Source: Trichoplax sp. H2 (Eukaryota; Placozoa; Uniplacotomia; Trichoplacea). From it: a DNA stretch of 64,000 nucleotides. The notes under the pieces were generated by a model. That model searched no databases. It had not been told where the DNA came from and saw only the letters and a program-made list of their open reading frames with translations. The stretch covers positions 310,001-374,000 of the forward strand of contig NOWV01000064.1 of the NCBI GenBank assembly GCA_003344405.1, written 5' to 3'. Positions 25,401 to 36,100 of this stretch are shown here, one piece after another. The translations under genes were made by a program, and so were the position numbers. How positions within the stretch are numbered: position 1 is the first letter of the stretch; every line of letters begins with the position of its first letter.

Positions 25401-26028
25401 GAGAAAGACTAGCAACCCAGGATATAATAATACCGATAGAAATTTTATGAACGCGATTTCATATCGTAATGGTAGTTCAAAGATTCAATACGAAAGTGAG
25501 CGTGCTGTTGATACCAATAATGTTGAAGATTATACTGGTAAAGGTTCGCAATATTCTGCTAATGGCGCAATAAATTCAAGATATACTGAGACAGTACCTT
25601 CAACAGACAACCATGCAGTAACAGTTCATAAGAAATCAGAAATGAAAACTCCCATGAATGGTGCTGACATAAAATATAGTGAATCTAGTAAATCCGAGAT
25701 GTCGCGGAGTAATAATTCTTCCATAAGTGATATGACAAAGTACGCAATCGCACCAGAATTTAACGGTTCAAGAGAAAATAGTTTTGATATTGATCCTAAT
25801 GTCGAAATCACCTTACAAGTAGATAGTAATATTGACTCTTATTCATCGTCAGATTCTAATAATTGGGATAAAAGCTCAACTCATTTACTCCGAGGAAGTA
25901 GCACAGATTACAACACAGTTGCAGAATCTACTTCTATTAAAGCTAATCAATCAATTATCGAAAAACGAGTATACGATAATGAGGAAGACATCGATGATAT
26001 TGAATACCTGGACGACGATTGCGTCTAG
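19410..26028 (+). CDS. ELMOD3: Guanylate-kinase-like module fused to ELMOD3, 15 exons, 898 aa
   Basis: Exons: 19410-19475, 20696-20840, 21539-21751, 21927-21979, 22202-22301, 22448-22519, 22670-22758, 23022-23145, 23246-23311, 23423-23479, 23663-23793, 23903-23979, 24211-24291, 24390-24436, 24653-26028; all phases close. Residues 38-192 read as a guanylate-kinase fold (KVIVLFGP, then HTTRPPNPDEIDGLDYFFV, NGEFIE, MKGLHSAGFEAYYIHIT), but GPLLVVRD (45-52) replaces the GKS P-loop, so catalysis is unlikely. From about 193 it follows human ELMOD3 (EWDAV, MSFEDALNF, VGPPKLSKHLHEERDFVFIL, RYGNHWQDIGFQGSDPSTDL, NFPFCAMSINMSRVAM, LWKKQKKTIADAGFLI), including the Arg of TDLRG (337) expected of ELMO-domain Arf/Arl GAPs. 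About 400 Ser/Asp/Asn-rich disordered residues end the protein. Exon 4 (donor GTTAGA) and exon 13 (donor GTTGGT) are least certain. Confidence 0.85.
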
Positions 26029-26667
26029 AAATACTGTTGCTCGAAGCATACTATGGACAGAACGGAATTTTTGTATTAATCATTTATCAACGCTTAAAAT
26101 TTGCTTTTAAAATACCGCTTATTTTGTATTATATCGAATTTTTTTGTCAATTTTATTCTGGATATGCAAAGTTTTTACGTGTGTATATGAAGAGAAGGAT
26201 CGAGTGTCCGAATATTTGTGGATTATCTCATCTTCATACAATATACTTACTATATACATTTTGAATTATTTAATCTCTAATACTGATTATTGTTTTTAAT
26301 ATAAACTAATACAACAAGAGAAAATTAAAGGTTAAAAGTAGCCTTAAATATGTCACTATAAAATATCTCAATATCATATTAATAAGAAAACCTTACACCA
26401 ACCAATTTCAATTTAGTGCTTATAAAATTTTCTGCCTTAACTAGCAATTTTGATGTCAATAACGTTTAAACTGTTGTCTTGGTAGCTTATACGTTATCCC
26501 TATATAGATGTATGGGGACGTAGTTAGTTTATAAATTATCTATTTAAATTGTTGCGTGTGAAGGCCACATCTTTTAATTATTCCATCCATTAGTTTGTCA
26601 TAGCCATTCAACTAAGGCTTAATATTGTATATTTTGTTCGTCAAGATTGAATAACAACGGCTATTGC

Positions 26668-26673
26668 AATAAA
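26668..26673 (+). terminator. Possible ELMOD3 poly(A) signal AATAAA
   Basis: AATAAA 640 bp after the ELMOD3 stop, in AT-rich sequence. Position is the only support. Confidence 0.25.
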
Positions 26674-27275
26674 ATCTTAGAAGTTATTATTAAGTAATAG
26701 GCCAGCAGAAAAATTCTAACTTTCAATTTGAACAACTATGTTGCCCAATGTGACAATAATTGTAATTGTACATAAATATATCAAGTATACATATGTAACA
26801 TATACATTCATTCAACATTTATGTTTGTATCAAAAGTTTGTTTAAGTAACGTATGCAATACTATTAAACGATTAAGATTTTTTAATCAGTTTATAGCTCA
26901 TGTATTGCCCACCTATACGATAAAAAATCATTATCTGTTTGGGTAGTCAGTTACAATGCTAATATGTTTGAAGAAGTTACGAATACAGCTATGCAATTTA
27001 TGATCTTGCGCATATGGCTTTATTAATTTATAATGTGATCATTGACAATCCGGTTACTTGACGTAGCCGATCACCCTTAGCTCTAGTAGTCCATCCAAAA
27101 GTACCTGCATACGCGTAGCTAGCAATGAGTTTATGTTGCCATTAAGCAATCAGATAATATCTAATTAGCTGCCACTAAATAGTAACAATAATTAAACAAG
27201 AGATGCAGTACTGTACTGAATACTTGTAGCTCCAGGGACTAATCCAAGTAAAAGTAGAATATGATTTACTACCGT

Positions 27276-27295
27276 AGTCTACACTACTGTAGACT
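27276..27295. other. Perfect stem-loop AGTCTAC...GTAGACT
   Basis: Seven-base arms at 27276-27282 and 27289-27295 pair perfectly around a six-base loop. It is flanked by further GTAGT/ACTAC sequence. Function unknown. Confidence 0.5.
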
Positions 27296-27688
27296 AGCTC
27301 AATAACGAGCTAAAGTCGGGTTTTTAAATTTAATTTATTTAGTCTATTGTATCGCTATTGAACCCTTTGAGTGACTAATATGTTGAATAAAATTGGCGAC
27401 TCGGAGCACTGTTTGAGCAGTATCATTTTTACTTTGAACTGCTAACGCCATCGATCAAAGCCAACAAGCACCATCATGTATGTATTGGATAGTTCAGTCT
27501 TTCAGGCTCGCAACACGGTCTAAACCGTATCGTCGCTACTGCCTGTCTGGCCTCTATCAAGGACTGGATGAGAAAATTCTTACTATACTCAGTGTACTGT
27601 CTACTGGGAGTGTACACGTACGTAAAGTAGGAGGCAGAGTCTCCACTTAGAGGTCAGTACTGTACACTGTACAGCGTGTCGAATTTCG

Positions 27689-27750
27689 ACTTTCCTCTTT
27701 CTACACGTGTAAAATTTCTTAAAATTTTATACATGGAGAAAGAGGAAGGT
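27689..27750. other. Imperfect hairpin of about 62 nt
   Basis: The arm TTCCTCTTTCT (27692-27702) pairs exactly with AGAAAGAGGAA (27737-27747). Inside these, GTGTAAAATTT pairs with AAATTTTATAC around a short CTTA-type loop, leaving one four-base internal mismatch. The size and shape resemble a short foldback or a degraded inverted-repeat element. No host gene or flanking target duplication was identified. Confidence 0.6.
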
Positions 27751-27863
27751 CTAAATGCTACTGATTTATCAAAAACTCAATAGAATCCATCAATTTTGGG
27801 CACTTTTATTTCATTTTGAAAAATCTGAATACTGTAGAATTTCTGTTCGCTGTACAGTACAGT

Positions 27864-28230
27864 ACAGAGGTGAGAAGAAGAGCTTGACACTGTACAGTGT
27901 ACACTGTACACTGTACTGTACAGTACTGTACTAGTGTACTGTACAGTATGTACTGTACCTCTACCGCTTCCAGTAAGCGGAGAGTACAGTACTGCACACG
28001 CGTAGTCCTTGTACAGTACTGTACGGTACAGAGGTTAGAAGAAGAGCTTGACACTGTGCAGTACTGTACTTCTACCACTTCCAGTAAGCGGAAAGTACTG
28101 CACATGCGTAGTCTTTGTACAGTACAGTACAGAGGTGAGAAGGAGAGCTTGACACTGTACACTGTACTGTACTGTACTGTACCTGTAACTTACTGTCTGT
28201 AAGCCTGGAGCACTGCACATGCGTAGTCCT
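27864..28230. repeat. Three-copy repeat with GTAC palindromes upstream of CLINT1
   Basis: Units begin ACAGAGGTGAGAAGAAGAGC (27864), ACAGAGGTTAGAAGAAG (28028) and ACAGAGGTGAGAAGGAG (28129). Each then has CTTGACACTG, a run of GTAC/TGTACAGT of differing length, a CTTCCAGTAAGCGG-like block and GCACAYGCGTAGTC. Copy 1 carries the perfect hairpin CCGCTTCCAGTAAGCGG; the equivalent in copy 3 is CTTACTGTCTGTAAG. Confidence 0.88.
28099..28225. promoter_or_regulatory. Pair of TGCACATGCGTA sites
   Basis: TGCACATGCGTA at 28099-28110 and 28214-28225, one per repeat unit, with the related GCACACGCGTAG in unit 1. They share the CATGCG core seen before ALG12 and ELMOD3. The second is about 225 bp upstream of the proposed CLINT1 ATG. 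Confidence 0.35.
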
Positions 28231-28448
28231 TGCTGTCGAAACCGCTGCTAGCAGGAGTCTGGACTGTCTGGTGGACAACCATCAAAAAGGCTACGCCTAG
28301 AAATTTCAACTGGCCGGTCGAATTAGGAAATCCAGTGGGCATCGGATCCTGTGTTGCCTATTTGATATCGACAAAATATCCTCAACATCCTCGCTCATCT
28401 TCCAGCTATCATTAAGCATTCGATCGTGCACAGAATTCCCGTTCCAAA

Positions 28449-31400
28449 ATGCATCATTTGCAAAAGATCCAGGACAAGCTGTAAGAGTTGTATTGCGCTA
28501 GCGACATCACTACCACCTCCGATAATATTGTACTGTACACTGTACAGTATAGTAGACAAGTTGATGGAGTAGTAGGCAAAATGGATATGACACCTTGAGT
28601 TCCATCTGTTGCCGCCGTACCTTAATTAAAGTAATCTTCATTCAGGAAAGCTATCCATAATGCCAAAGACGAGATATACTTTATTTTAGTGACTAGAAAG
28701 CCTTAGTTAAGACCTTATCGCATAAAATTTCTGACAAATAGATCAGAAACAATTTATACTTTTGTCTACGATGTTGTTTGCAACGACGATCGATGTCGAG
28801 GAAGTAACGTAGATTTTGTTGCTGTAGCTTTAGTTATTATCAAGCTTGATATCTGTCTTCTTTGACTCTAAAAGTGCGAGTAGTAGGATGTAGAGGAACA
28901 GATACTTGTGCATTATTTTCGTGAATGAATAACCTTTACTGTGTATCCATTTAGCACCGATGTGGTGATGAATTACTCAGAAATTGAAAAAAAGGTTAAA
29001 GAAGCAACCAATGATGAGAAATGGGGTCCCCATGGTAGCCTTATGTCAGAGTTAGCCAAATGTACTTTCACTTATGAACATTATCCAGAGTTAATGTCTA
29101 TGTTATGGAGACGAATGTTTAATGATAAAAAAATTTGGCGTAGAACATACAAGGTAAGCCTTGATACGATCTAGGATATTATTGAAAAGACACTTCCTAC
29201 TCTACTCGATGACCTAATTCATTTGTAGTTTATTCGATATCTTCTCATCAACGACTCTACTGTAGTCATGAAAATAATCGTCTTGGACGTATTGTAACTA
29301 TTATATCAACAGCTAATTTTGATATTATTTTTTCTTTACCAACTGCGACTTTGGCAATGTTCTGCTTTACCCATGGATAACTACCAACCTTAGTCTCTCC
29401 TTCTACTTGCGTATTTAATAAGAAATGGGTCAGATCGTGTAGTGAACAACGCTAGGGAGCATTTATACGATTTAAGAAATTTAGAAAACTTTCAGGCTTT
29501 CGATGAGTTTGGTAAAGACCAAGGAATAAATGGTAAATGAATATCTCAATTTTTCTTGTCTTTAAAATAATCTTCCTATCTAGTATACTTCTGTACACAA
29601 TCTCACCTACTATATGATACTCCTTTCCTTATTGCGAGTCTCACTAGACTAGCACCTACCTTTGTCAGTTCATAAGCGCTACCTTTCCGTCAAAAAATAA
29701 GTATAGTGTGAAAGCTCTTACCTTACATACTGTATGATATGATCAAGTAGAATCCTGTAATGATTCTCATTTCTCGACAATTCTTGACTAAGCAGTACAC
29801 CGTAATTGCATGCAGTGTTCATAATTGACAAGTTCTGTCAATAAAAACGCATTCATATCTCGCATACAAGTAGTACTGTGATTATACCGTACTTGCAAAT
29901 GTTGTACGATACTAATAAATGATTATTAGTACAGTAGCAAACAGTTGCGATTACTTCTACCGTAGTTTAAGTTTACCTAGTCATAACTCTTTTACTACAT
30001 GCATGGCATTCCTAATTAGCATTTCGTGACCGGATGCCATTATTGTTTTTCAGTTCGACAAAAGGTCAAAGAAATCATCAATTTACTACAGGATAACGAA
30101 CGACTCCGTCAAGAACGTAAAAACGCTAAGAAAACCCGCGACAAGTACATTGGGGTATCATCAAACGATTCGCGTTGGGGTAAATCATTTATTAGCTTGC
30201 AATCTTTCAGTACGAAAGATACCAAAATTGTAAAACTTTCACATTAACTAATATACTGTATAAATATTATACTGTGCATTGGCATAGTATTCCAACATTG
30301 AACAATTTAATTATATGTCTTTGTTAACTTTTTATTATGAAATCACTTGACATACACAATTTATTTCCAAGTTATTGACATTTCATTCCGTTTCAGTCTG
30401 TTCAACTTGTCATCTTAACAAGTATTAGTAATCAATAACAAATTTCTTATTTGATGGAAATCGAATAAGAAAATTATTGTAGTTTATCACGCTATTACTT
30501 ACAGCAAAGGAGTAAAAACACCACAAAAAATGTTGCATTGATTTGATAGTAAAGACATACAGTAAACAGTTACCGGTATATTTACTAAGTATACTCGTTT
30601 ATCCGTATGCTTACGGTAACATTGCTCATATAGTATACTTCTAGTAGTAGCGTACTGCAATTGACGTATTATCGATAAGCAGCCATTTTTAAGTGATCGA
30701 CGGAAATAATGAGAACATATGGCACACAAAATATCTACCGTTATATTTTAAAAAATACTCAAATATTATAATACGATATGGCAACATTCTGCTCCATTAG
30801 AGTTGGACATTGATCAAATTATTGAAAGATAACATTTTAGCAGTTCTATTCTGTATCATGTCAAATCTGGTAAAGTATTCTTTCTTTACCTCATAATAGG
30901 ATCGAAAAGTCGATACGATACTTCGGATGATTACGATTTTAGAAAACCACGTAGTGGTGGCCGATTTGAATATAAAGACGAATCTGGAGATGAATCTGGG
31001 TAAAACATTTATTTTATCTATTATGGCTTGATTCAAATTAAGTCATTAAAAATTTAAATTGGCCTTGCTTTTGCTGCTTATACAACGGTTGTGACAATCG
31101 AATTCATCATTTCTAATACAGTAAGGAAACAAAAGATGATAGCTATTCACCGCCAACTTCACAATCTGAGAAACCTGCTCGAGAAAAATCGAAAGCAAAA
31201 ATATCTCTTGGGGCTGCAGCAAATTTCGGAAGAACTGAAACTTCATCTGCGTCACCACCTGCCGCCTCAGCAGCTACGGAAAGTAGTTCTACTGCTGCAG
31301 AATCGAGCGCGAACGGTGACTTTGCAAATTTTTCTGCTATGCGTGCTAAAACCAGCACTGGTGATGAATTTAGTGATTTTCAGTCCAATGTATCATCAAA

Positions 31401-32554
31401 AACAGAGAACAACCATGGCAGTGGCGGGGACTTGCTGGGCGATTTTAGTGGTCTATCTGTTTCACAGGTTATTCTTTCTGAATACTTATGTGCAGTGATG
31501 CATTATTGATAAACATCATTCTTAACTACTTTCTGATAATGATTATTTTTCACGAACGTATATTACTTTAACTTTGCTACCTTACAAATATTAATTTCTG
31601 GTAAATATTGGTCATTTTTTTGGATCACAATAGACTTCTCAGTCGTCAATGTATAATTCTGCCCAGATACCTCAAATGCAGCAATCGCAGCAAATGTTTA
31701 ATGCTCCTCAAACTGCAAGTGCTCAACCAATGCAAGCATTCGGAGTGATGCAACAACCGCAGATAAATCAAAATTTATCTCAAGCAGGGCAGCCGTTAAT
31801 GGGTCAAAGTACTCAACCGATGCAGCAACCCCCAATGGGCCAGCCATCTCAGCAGATACAACAGCCACTAATGGGACAATCATCTTATGGTATGCAATCG
31901 TCTTTAATGGGACAAACATCACAACCATTACAGCAGCCTTTTATGGGCCAGATGTCTTCATCTGTGCAACAGCCTGTAACGGCTACTTCGGTCCAAGGAT
32001 TCCAGCAGCCAATGATGGGACAGCAGACATCTCAATTCATGCAGCAGCCGATGCAACAGCAAACAGGATTTGCCGGACCACAACCGAGGCAACCTATACA
32101 ATCAAACTCTTTTCAAAGTATGGCAAATAGAAACAAAGGGAAAACTGATTCACAGACAAATCAAAATCAAGTAAGCCACGATAAGTACGCTATTTACTCT
32201 TTTTTGTGATTTTATTATAAAGGAATTATCCTTTTATTTCAGGATCTATCCAAGACTGGTACAATCTGGTCAAATTCTAGCTTAGATATTAGTCTAGATG
32301 GCTTGAAATCGTCCGGTCAAAGTAAGCCACAACCCTCAGTAAGCATGAATCAAATGCAACAGAGCAATTTTACTGGTTTTCAGGGACCTCAGGGTTCAAA
32401 TTTTAATCCATCAATGGGCAGTATGGGTATGATACAGCCTAACATGATGAGTGGAGGCATGATGGGACAACAGCAACAAGTCATGGGAGGTAACTCTATG
32501 GGTGGACAAGGTTACGGTCAAAGACCTTATGGATACTACGGACAACAACGATAA
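28449..32554 (+). CDS. CLINT1: Clathrin interactor 1 / epsinR, 8 exons, 596 aa
   Basis: ENTH-domain adaptor for clathrin and AP-1 at the trans-Golgi network and endosomes. Exons: 28449-28480, 28955-29153, 29394-29532, 30054-30179, 30900-30999, 31122-31467, 31634-32170, 32243-32554; total 596 aa (human 625). ENTH (1-165) reads VVMNYSEIEKKVKEATND, SLLLLAYLIRNGSDRVV, HLYDLRNLENFQAFDEFGKD and RDKYIGVSSNDSRWG, close to human CLINT1. The linker has acidic-Phe adaptor motifs (GDFANF, DEFSDFQ, LLGDFSGL). Then comes a Gln/Met-rich tail with repeated QQPxMGQ. The last exon keeps TIWSNSSLDISLDGL as in human. Exon 1 (MHHLQKIQDK) is short and chosen by phase, donor CT|GTAAGA and the DKxTDVV junction; it is the weakest part. 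Confidence 0.9.
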
Positions 32555-33113
32555 ACCTCGTAGTTTCCGATGTAAATACTGTTAGTGATAAATCACGAAT
32601 TGATTGTAATCATTGTATTGAGACACTCTACAAGGACAGTAATTACAATTCTATTCTCCTACTGTATGGGCGCTTTTATATCGCCAAGTTTTGTAGTAAA
32701 ATTATATATTGCAAAAATTTTCTACCCTAATTTAAAGACATAAACTGTATTGATAAAGATTTGAATATTAGATTTAGCCTTTGCCCATCCATTCGTGGAT
32801 AACTAATTCGCAACATGAAGAGAGTACTTGTAGCAAAGAACAAACCCAGTTTAACAAATAACCTAGAAAAATTCTAATTAATGTGCTGGCTAAATATTTT
32901 ATTGCACTATTATGTGACGATACACAATAACGATAACGTCCTAGTTTATTTTCAATATTCATGATGTACTTTAAAATGCAGTCAAAACTGATGATACTAA
33001 GTTTTCATGCAATGCTAAGGTATACAAGTGTCTTTTACCTAATTTGATCGAGCTGTGTCTAGATACGTTGTTAATCTTTACATTTATATAAGCTTGCATA
33101 ATTTGTAATGAAA

Positions 33114-33119
33114 AATAAA
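33114..33119 (+). terminator. Possible CLINT1 poly(A) signal AATAAA
   Basis: AATAAA 560 bp after the CLINT1 stop; a second lies at 33296-33301. Position is the only support. Confidence 0.3.
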
Positions 33120-36100
33120 CTAGGTAAGGCTTTCGCTACTGTAAATTCTCAGTTTAAGAATGTACTATATAAAACTTGTATGTGTGCTTAGTTGTGAATG
33201 TATGAACTGCGTCGTACGTGATCCTAATTAATTATAGTAATTGATTGTGCGTTAAAGTATGATTATGGCAATTAGAATAACTTCTTTATTTGATGAATAA
33301 ACTTTTAATTTAAATTTGATCTGATACTACGGATTATCAAAAATACGTAAGACTTATCAGAGCTGAATACCACGTTAGCGTCAACTCAGCATTAAAACCT
33401 ACTTAATAATTATAACCAATTTAAAAGGTGTTTGTATGCTCGTATGTAGTTTCATATACTGTAAAGTCCAATTTAAATTTTCCATTTTCATCGATCTACA
33501 AATTTTGATTTAGAAGGTTGCAGCTGAAGGATTTATATGAGGCAATCGATAATCTAATTATTTCGCTTTAGCATGCAAATGGTGATATACTACGTGTAAA
33601 AAGCAAATCTAGTCTACTTAAAGCTATAATCGTTAATATATAAAGCCGAGTGGCTTTTGTAAAGTAATAAAATCAGTATTGGTAACCGGTTTAAACACTG
33701 TTTTATTTATCTTTGAGTCCGCGGTTTGCCCAATATCATTCAATATTGCTGCCTTAAACTTTTACGCATGCATGATCAATAACGTACATAGCCTAAATTT
33801 ACTGTCAAGTAGAAAATTATTAAAAGTTTCATTTGTGTGGTAATACAGATACTATCTACTAGAAGCGTGGATATACTTAGCATTAAACCCTGGTTATGAA
33901 TACAGTACCATTACATGAGTACTTGAACTATTAACAAAAATTAAGTCTTGCTATTAAGAACCATGGCCAAATCTTTGTCATAATTATCATCAATTTACAA
34001 GATTAGCTTTACCAAAAGCTGTGTTGGCAATCGATTGCATAAAAGTCAGTAATCATAAGATTTAGTAATGCAATATTTTTAGTTAATAAAGTAGGTTAAC
34101 AACAGGTCGTAACTTGCATATTATGTTATATTTCTTGCCTGAAGTAGAATCCTTTTGTCAACTAGCGATGGAGATTGCGCTATACTGTAAAGTATCCATT
34201 ATTATTGAAATGGGAGGTATCATAAATTCTAGGTATATATTATATCTTAAAGATTTTGTTTCCTTGATAAATAATACGCAATGATCTATTTATTTCATCC
34301 AAATAATTTATTAAGTTAATTGCAGCTCAAAAGAAATTTGTAGCAACGCCTTAACAAGTCAGCTGGAGCATATACCATTTCTAACATACGTAGTATTGCA
34401 TTTTTACTACATCTATTTTAAAAGACTTCAAGTATGTTCCAATAAATATAAACTAATGAGCTAACAGTTATCTCTTTAAGATAGAGCTCCCAAAAGGGAA
34501 ATCACATTTTGCTGACTTTGGATTAATTAACGAGTGCTTCGCGTATATATTTAGTAATTTGTGGTACTTAATAGCCTAATATTACCGATTTACTTTATTT
34601 AACTTCTGTATTTTACTAGATAACCATTTTTATATCAAAAATAAATCACAATTACCGTAGCACTACACACGAAAGTATTCATTGACCATTACCGGAGTAC
34701 CTATAAAATTATCATATTATTGGTTGGAAGTCAACAATAACATTGACAGTATAGGTAACATAGTAAACATTTGAAAGAGAGTAGATAATAAATAAGAGGG
34801 GCTAATTGAAGCTTATTGCGACTTAGAAATAGCTATTAAACGAAATATAAAAGGAACTAGAAGAAAACGGTTATTATTAAGGAAATAGTGGCATTATCTT
34901 CTTTTTGTACTTTAACGAACTAATCGGAAGATGATCATAGATAAAGATCGCAATCATCTTCAAAATATGTCATTGTTTAGGACGTATTTTTTTAAGTTAC
35001 TCGTAAAATTCACCTGGCTGGTATAATTTTTTTCAAAACGGTTAACAAGCGCAGCAGCAGTAGGTGTTCCTATTCGATTATTCCGTCACAAAAGCTTAAT
35101 GGAGTAATATGTACATAATCTGATAGATGATAAAATAGCATAAATTATTTTGAAAATATTAATTGGATACATAACGATTATTTGTCTTATTGTATCCTTT
35201 GAGACTATTTACATTTGTCTTGCCAGAAGAAGCTCACAATAGACCCAGTTAGACATATTTATCATTCAATTACTAGAAAGGAGACACTAGTTAAACTTTA
35301 CCTAAAGGAATGACAGGATGAACACCTTATTTACAGTTGTACGCATTCCACTTAAAGTAGATGTACATGATTAAGTTACGCTATGCTATTAAGCTAGCAT
35401 GGAACAGTCGTAGGGGGAGTGTAATTGCAAGCCAATTTATCTAAATCGTCTTATTTGCTTTGATTATAGAAGACATAATTTCTTAATACTGTACAGGAAA
35501 TTGAAATATTATTCAAAGATCACTAGCGTTATTAATTCTCTAAAATAGTGCTATGATGAATAATCTATCCAGAAAAGCAAGATTAATAAGCTTTTTACTG
35601 TCAATTTTACATATTTCTAGTAAAGAGTGAAAAATTAGAGAGGTAGATTTCGTCGTCAATTTTGTTAAATGACCTTATATCACATTCCCTATTTTCACTT
35701 AATGTGATTATCTAAAGCTTTTACGGCTTGCATTTATTTATTACGTTGCCTATGGTAAAAACTTAGTTTATATACTAAAAATTTAACTGCTTCATAAATC
35801 TTTAGTGTTGCTATTTTAAGAACATTGAATGATACAATTAATACTATTTAATAAATTAATGAGAATTGACAGTAAAATAGAATAGTTTAAAATAGTATAC
35901 AAGCACATCAAACAAGTGCCGAACTGTTATTACTAGAACCAAAGAAAAACCGATCATTAACGCTTGTAACGAAAATGATGAATAGGCTAGTTATAGTTTA
36001 AGTCTCGATGACAGCACACATAACAGAATGAGCTTTCTTAACAGGATAATATTAATTATATTATCGGAACTCCGTTTTAATATTCTTGATATATCGGCAA

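Larger units (their letters stand above)
26029..28448. other. ELMOD3-CLINT1 spacer with repeats and hairpins
   Basis: 2.4 kb without a coding exon. 26029 to about 26700 is the ELMOD3 3' UTR side. From 27180 onward come GTACTGTA clusters, a perfect 7 bp stem-loop (27276-27295), a long imperfect hairpin (27689-27750) and the three-copy repeat at 27864-28230. Open frames at 27800-28415 come from the repeat. Confidence 0.55.

Noticed and set aside
27806-28415. Open frames of 61-118 codons on both strands near the CLINT1 start
   Set aside because: The GTACTGTA-rich repeat keeps several frames open; the peptides (VQYCTVQ) are repeat translations.
31091-31498. 135-codon plus-strand frame
   Set aside because: It is an alternative frame over CLINT1 exon 6, whose own frame carries the adaptor motifs and closes phase.
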